Part shown: positions 63,985-64,000 of the stretch, one piece after another
How the letters are laid out: each line of letters opens with the position of its first letter
Position numbering within the stretch: position 1 is the stretch's first letter
Assembly: GCF_900116225.1 (NCBI RefSeq)
Contig: NZ_FOZZ01000002.1
Coordinates: 186,001-250,000 of the forward strand
DNA: 64,000 bases
Direction: 5' to 3'
Source of the DNA: Sphingobacterium wenxiniae
GTDB lineage: Bacteria > Bacteroidota > Bacteroidia > Sphingobacteriales > Sphingobacteriaceae
Position numbers and translations under genes: made by a program
Notes under the pieces: model-generated
Databases searched by the model: none
What the model was told of the DNA's origin: nothing
Seen by the model: only the letters and a program-made list of their open reading frames with translations

Positions 63985-64000
63985 AGGATTTATAATCTGG

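Overview
The window looks like chromosomal DNA of a member of the Bacteroidota, most likely Sphingobacteriaceae (Sphingobacterium-like). The evidence is a SusC/SusD pair, a bacillithiol-pathway deacetylase, a DUF4294 protein, 7TMR-DISM and CHASE3 sensor kinases, a TPR-LuxR membrane regulator, and repeated matches to the Bacteroidota promoter (TTG, about 19 bp, TAnnTTTG). Taxonomy is inferred from gene content only.

Positions 1-28,200 are mostly core genome. They hold the end of a secreted protein, a purA-pabB operon, a Fur-family regulator, a bifunctional (p)ppGpp synthase/hydrolase, a DUF4294 protein, a glutathione-peroxidase-like enzyme, bshB1 with a glyoxalase-fold protein, clpB and tRNA-Thr. 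Next comes a signalling cluster: a GNAT-like protein, an E1/ThiF-like protein, a 7TMR-DISM kinase, a REC-kinase and a facing REC protein. After that are an ABC-F ATPase, a retropepsin-PDZ protein, a YARHG protein, a TPR-LuxR regulator with a divergent lipoprotein, and an acyl-CoA dehydrogenase. Positions 28,250-35,500 are one minus-strand operon with CheB and CheR domains, three-REC hybrid kinase, REC-PAS kinase and two single REC proteins, but no chemoreceptor, CheA or CheW. Two small envelope genes and a protein made of nine 16-residue repeats follow.

Positions 37,967-51,650 are an AT-rich accessory island and the most unusual part. It reads as two tandem integron-like arrays. Each has a 54-bp direct repeat at its left end, mostly minus-strand accessory genes separated by long folded attC-like sites with GTTAGGC-type cores, a gene-less 135-bp hairpin cassette next to the recombinase, and a wrecked tyrosine recombinase facing away from the cassettes. 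The cargo looks defensive: the C-terminal sensor fragment of a CBASS nucleotidyltransferase, a SUKH-like immunity protein, a Pif1-like helicase, a PD-(D/E)XK nuclease, an AAA+ ATPase with a DUF6414-like partner, and a restriction-modification system with an HTH controller. An IS1595-family element interrupts the second recombinase.

Positions 51,650-64,000 hold a membrane coiled-coil protein, a thermonuclease, a small unknown protein, and about 700 bp of non-coding DNA rich in inverted repeats that includes a promoter and a candidate structured RNA. These precede a TlpA-like/SusC/SusD operon. Small Sphingobacteriaceae-type hypotheticals, an AraC regulator and a probable LytTR-type membrane regulator close the window.
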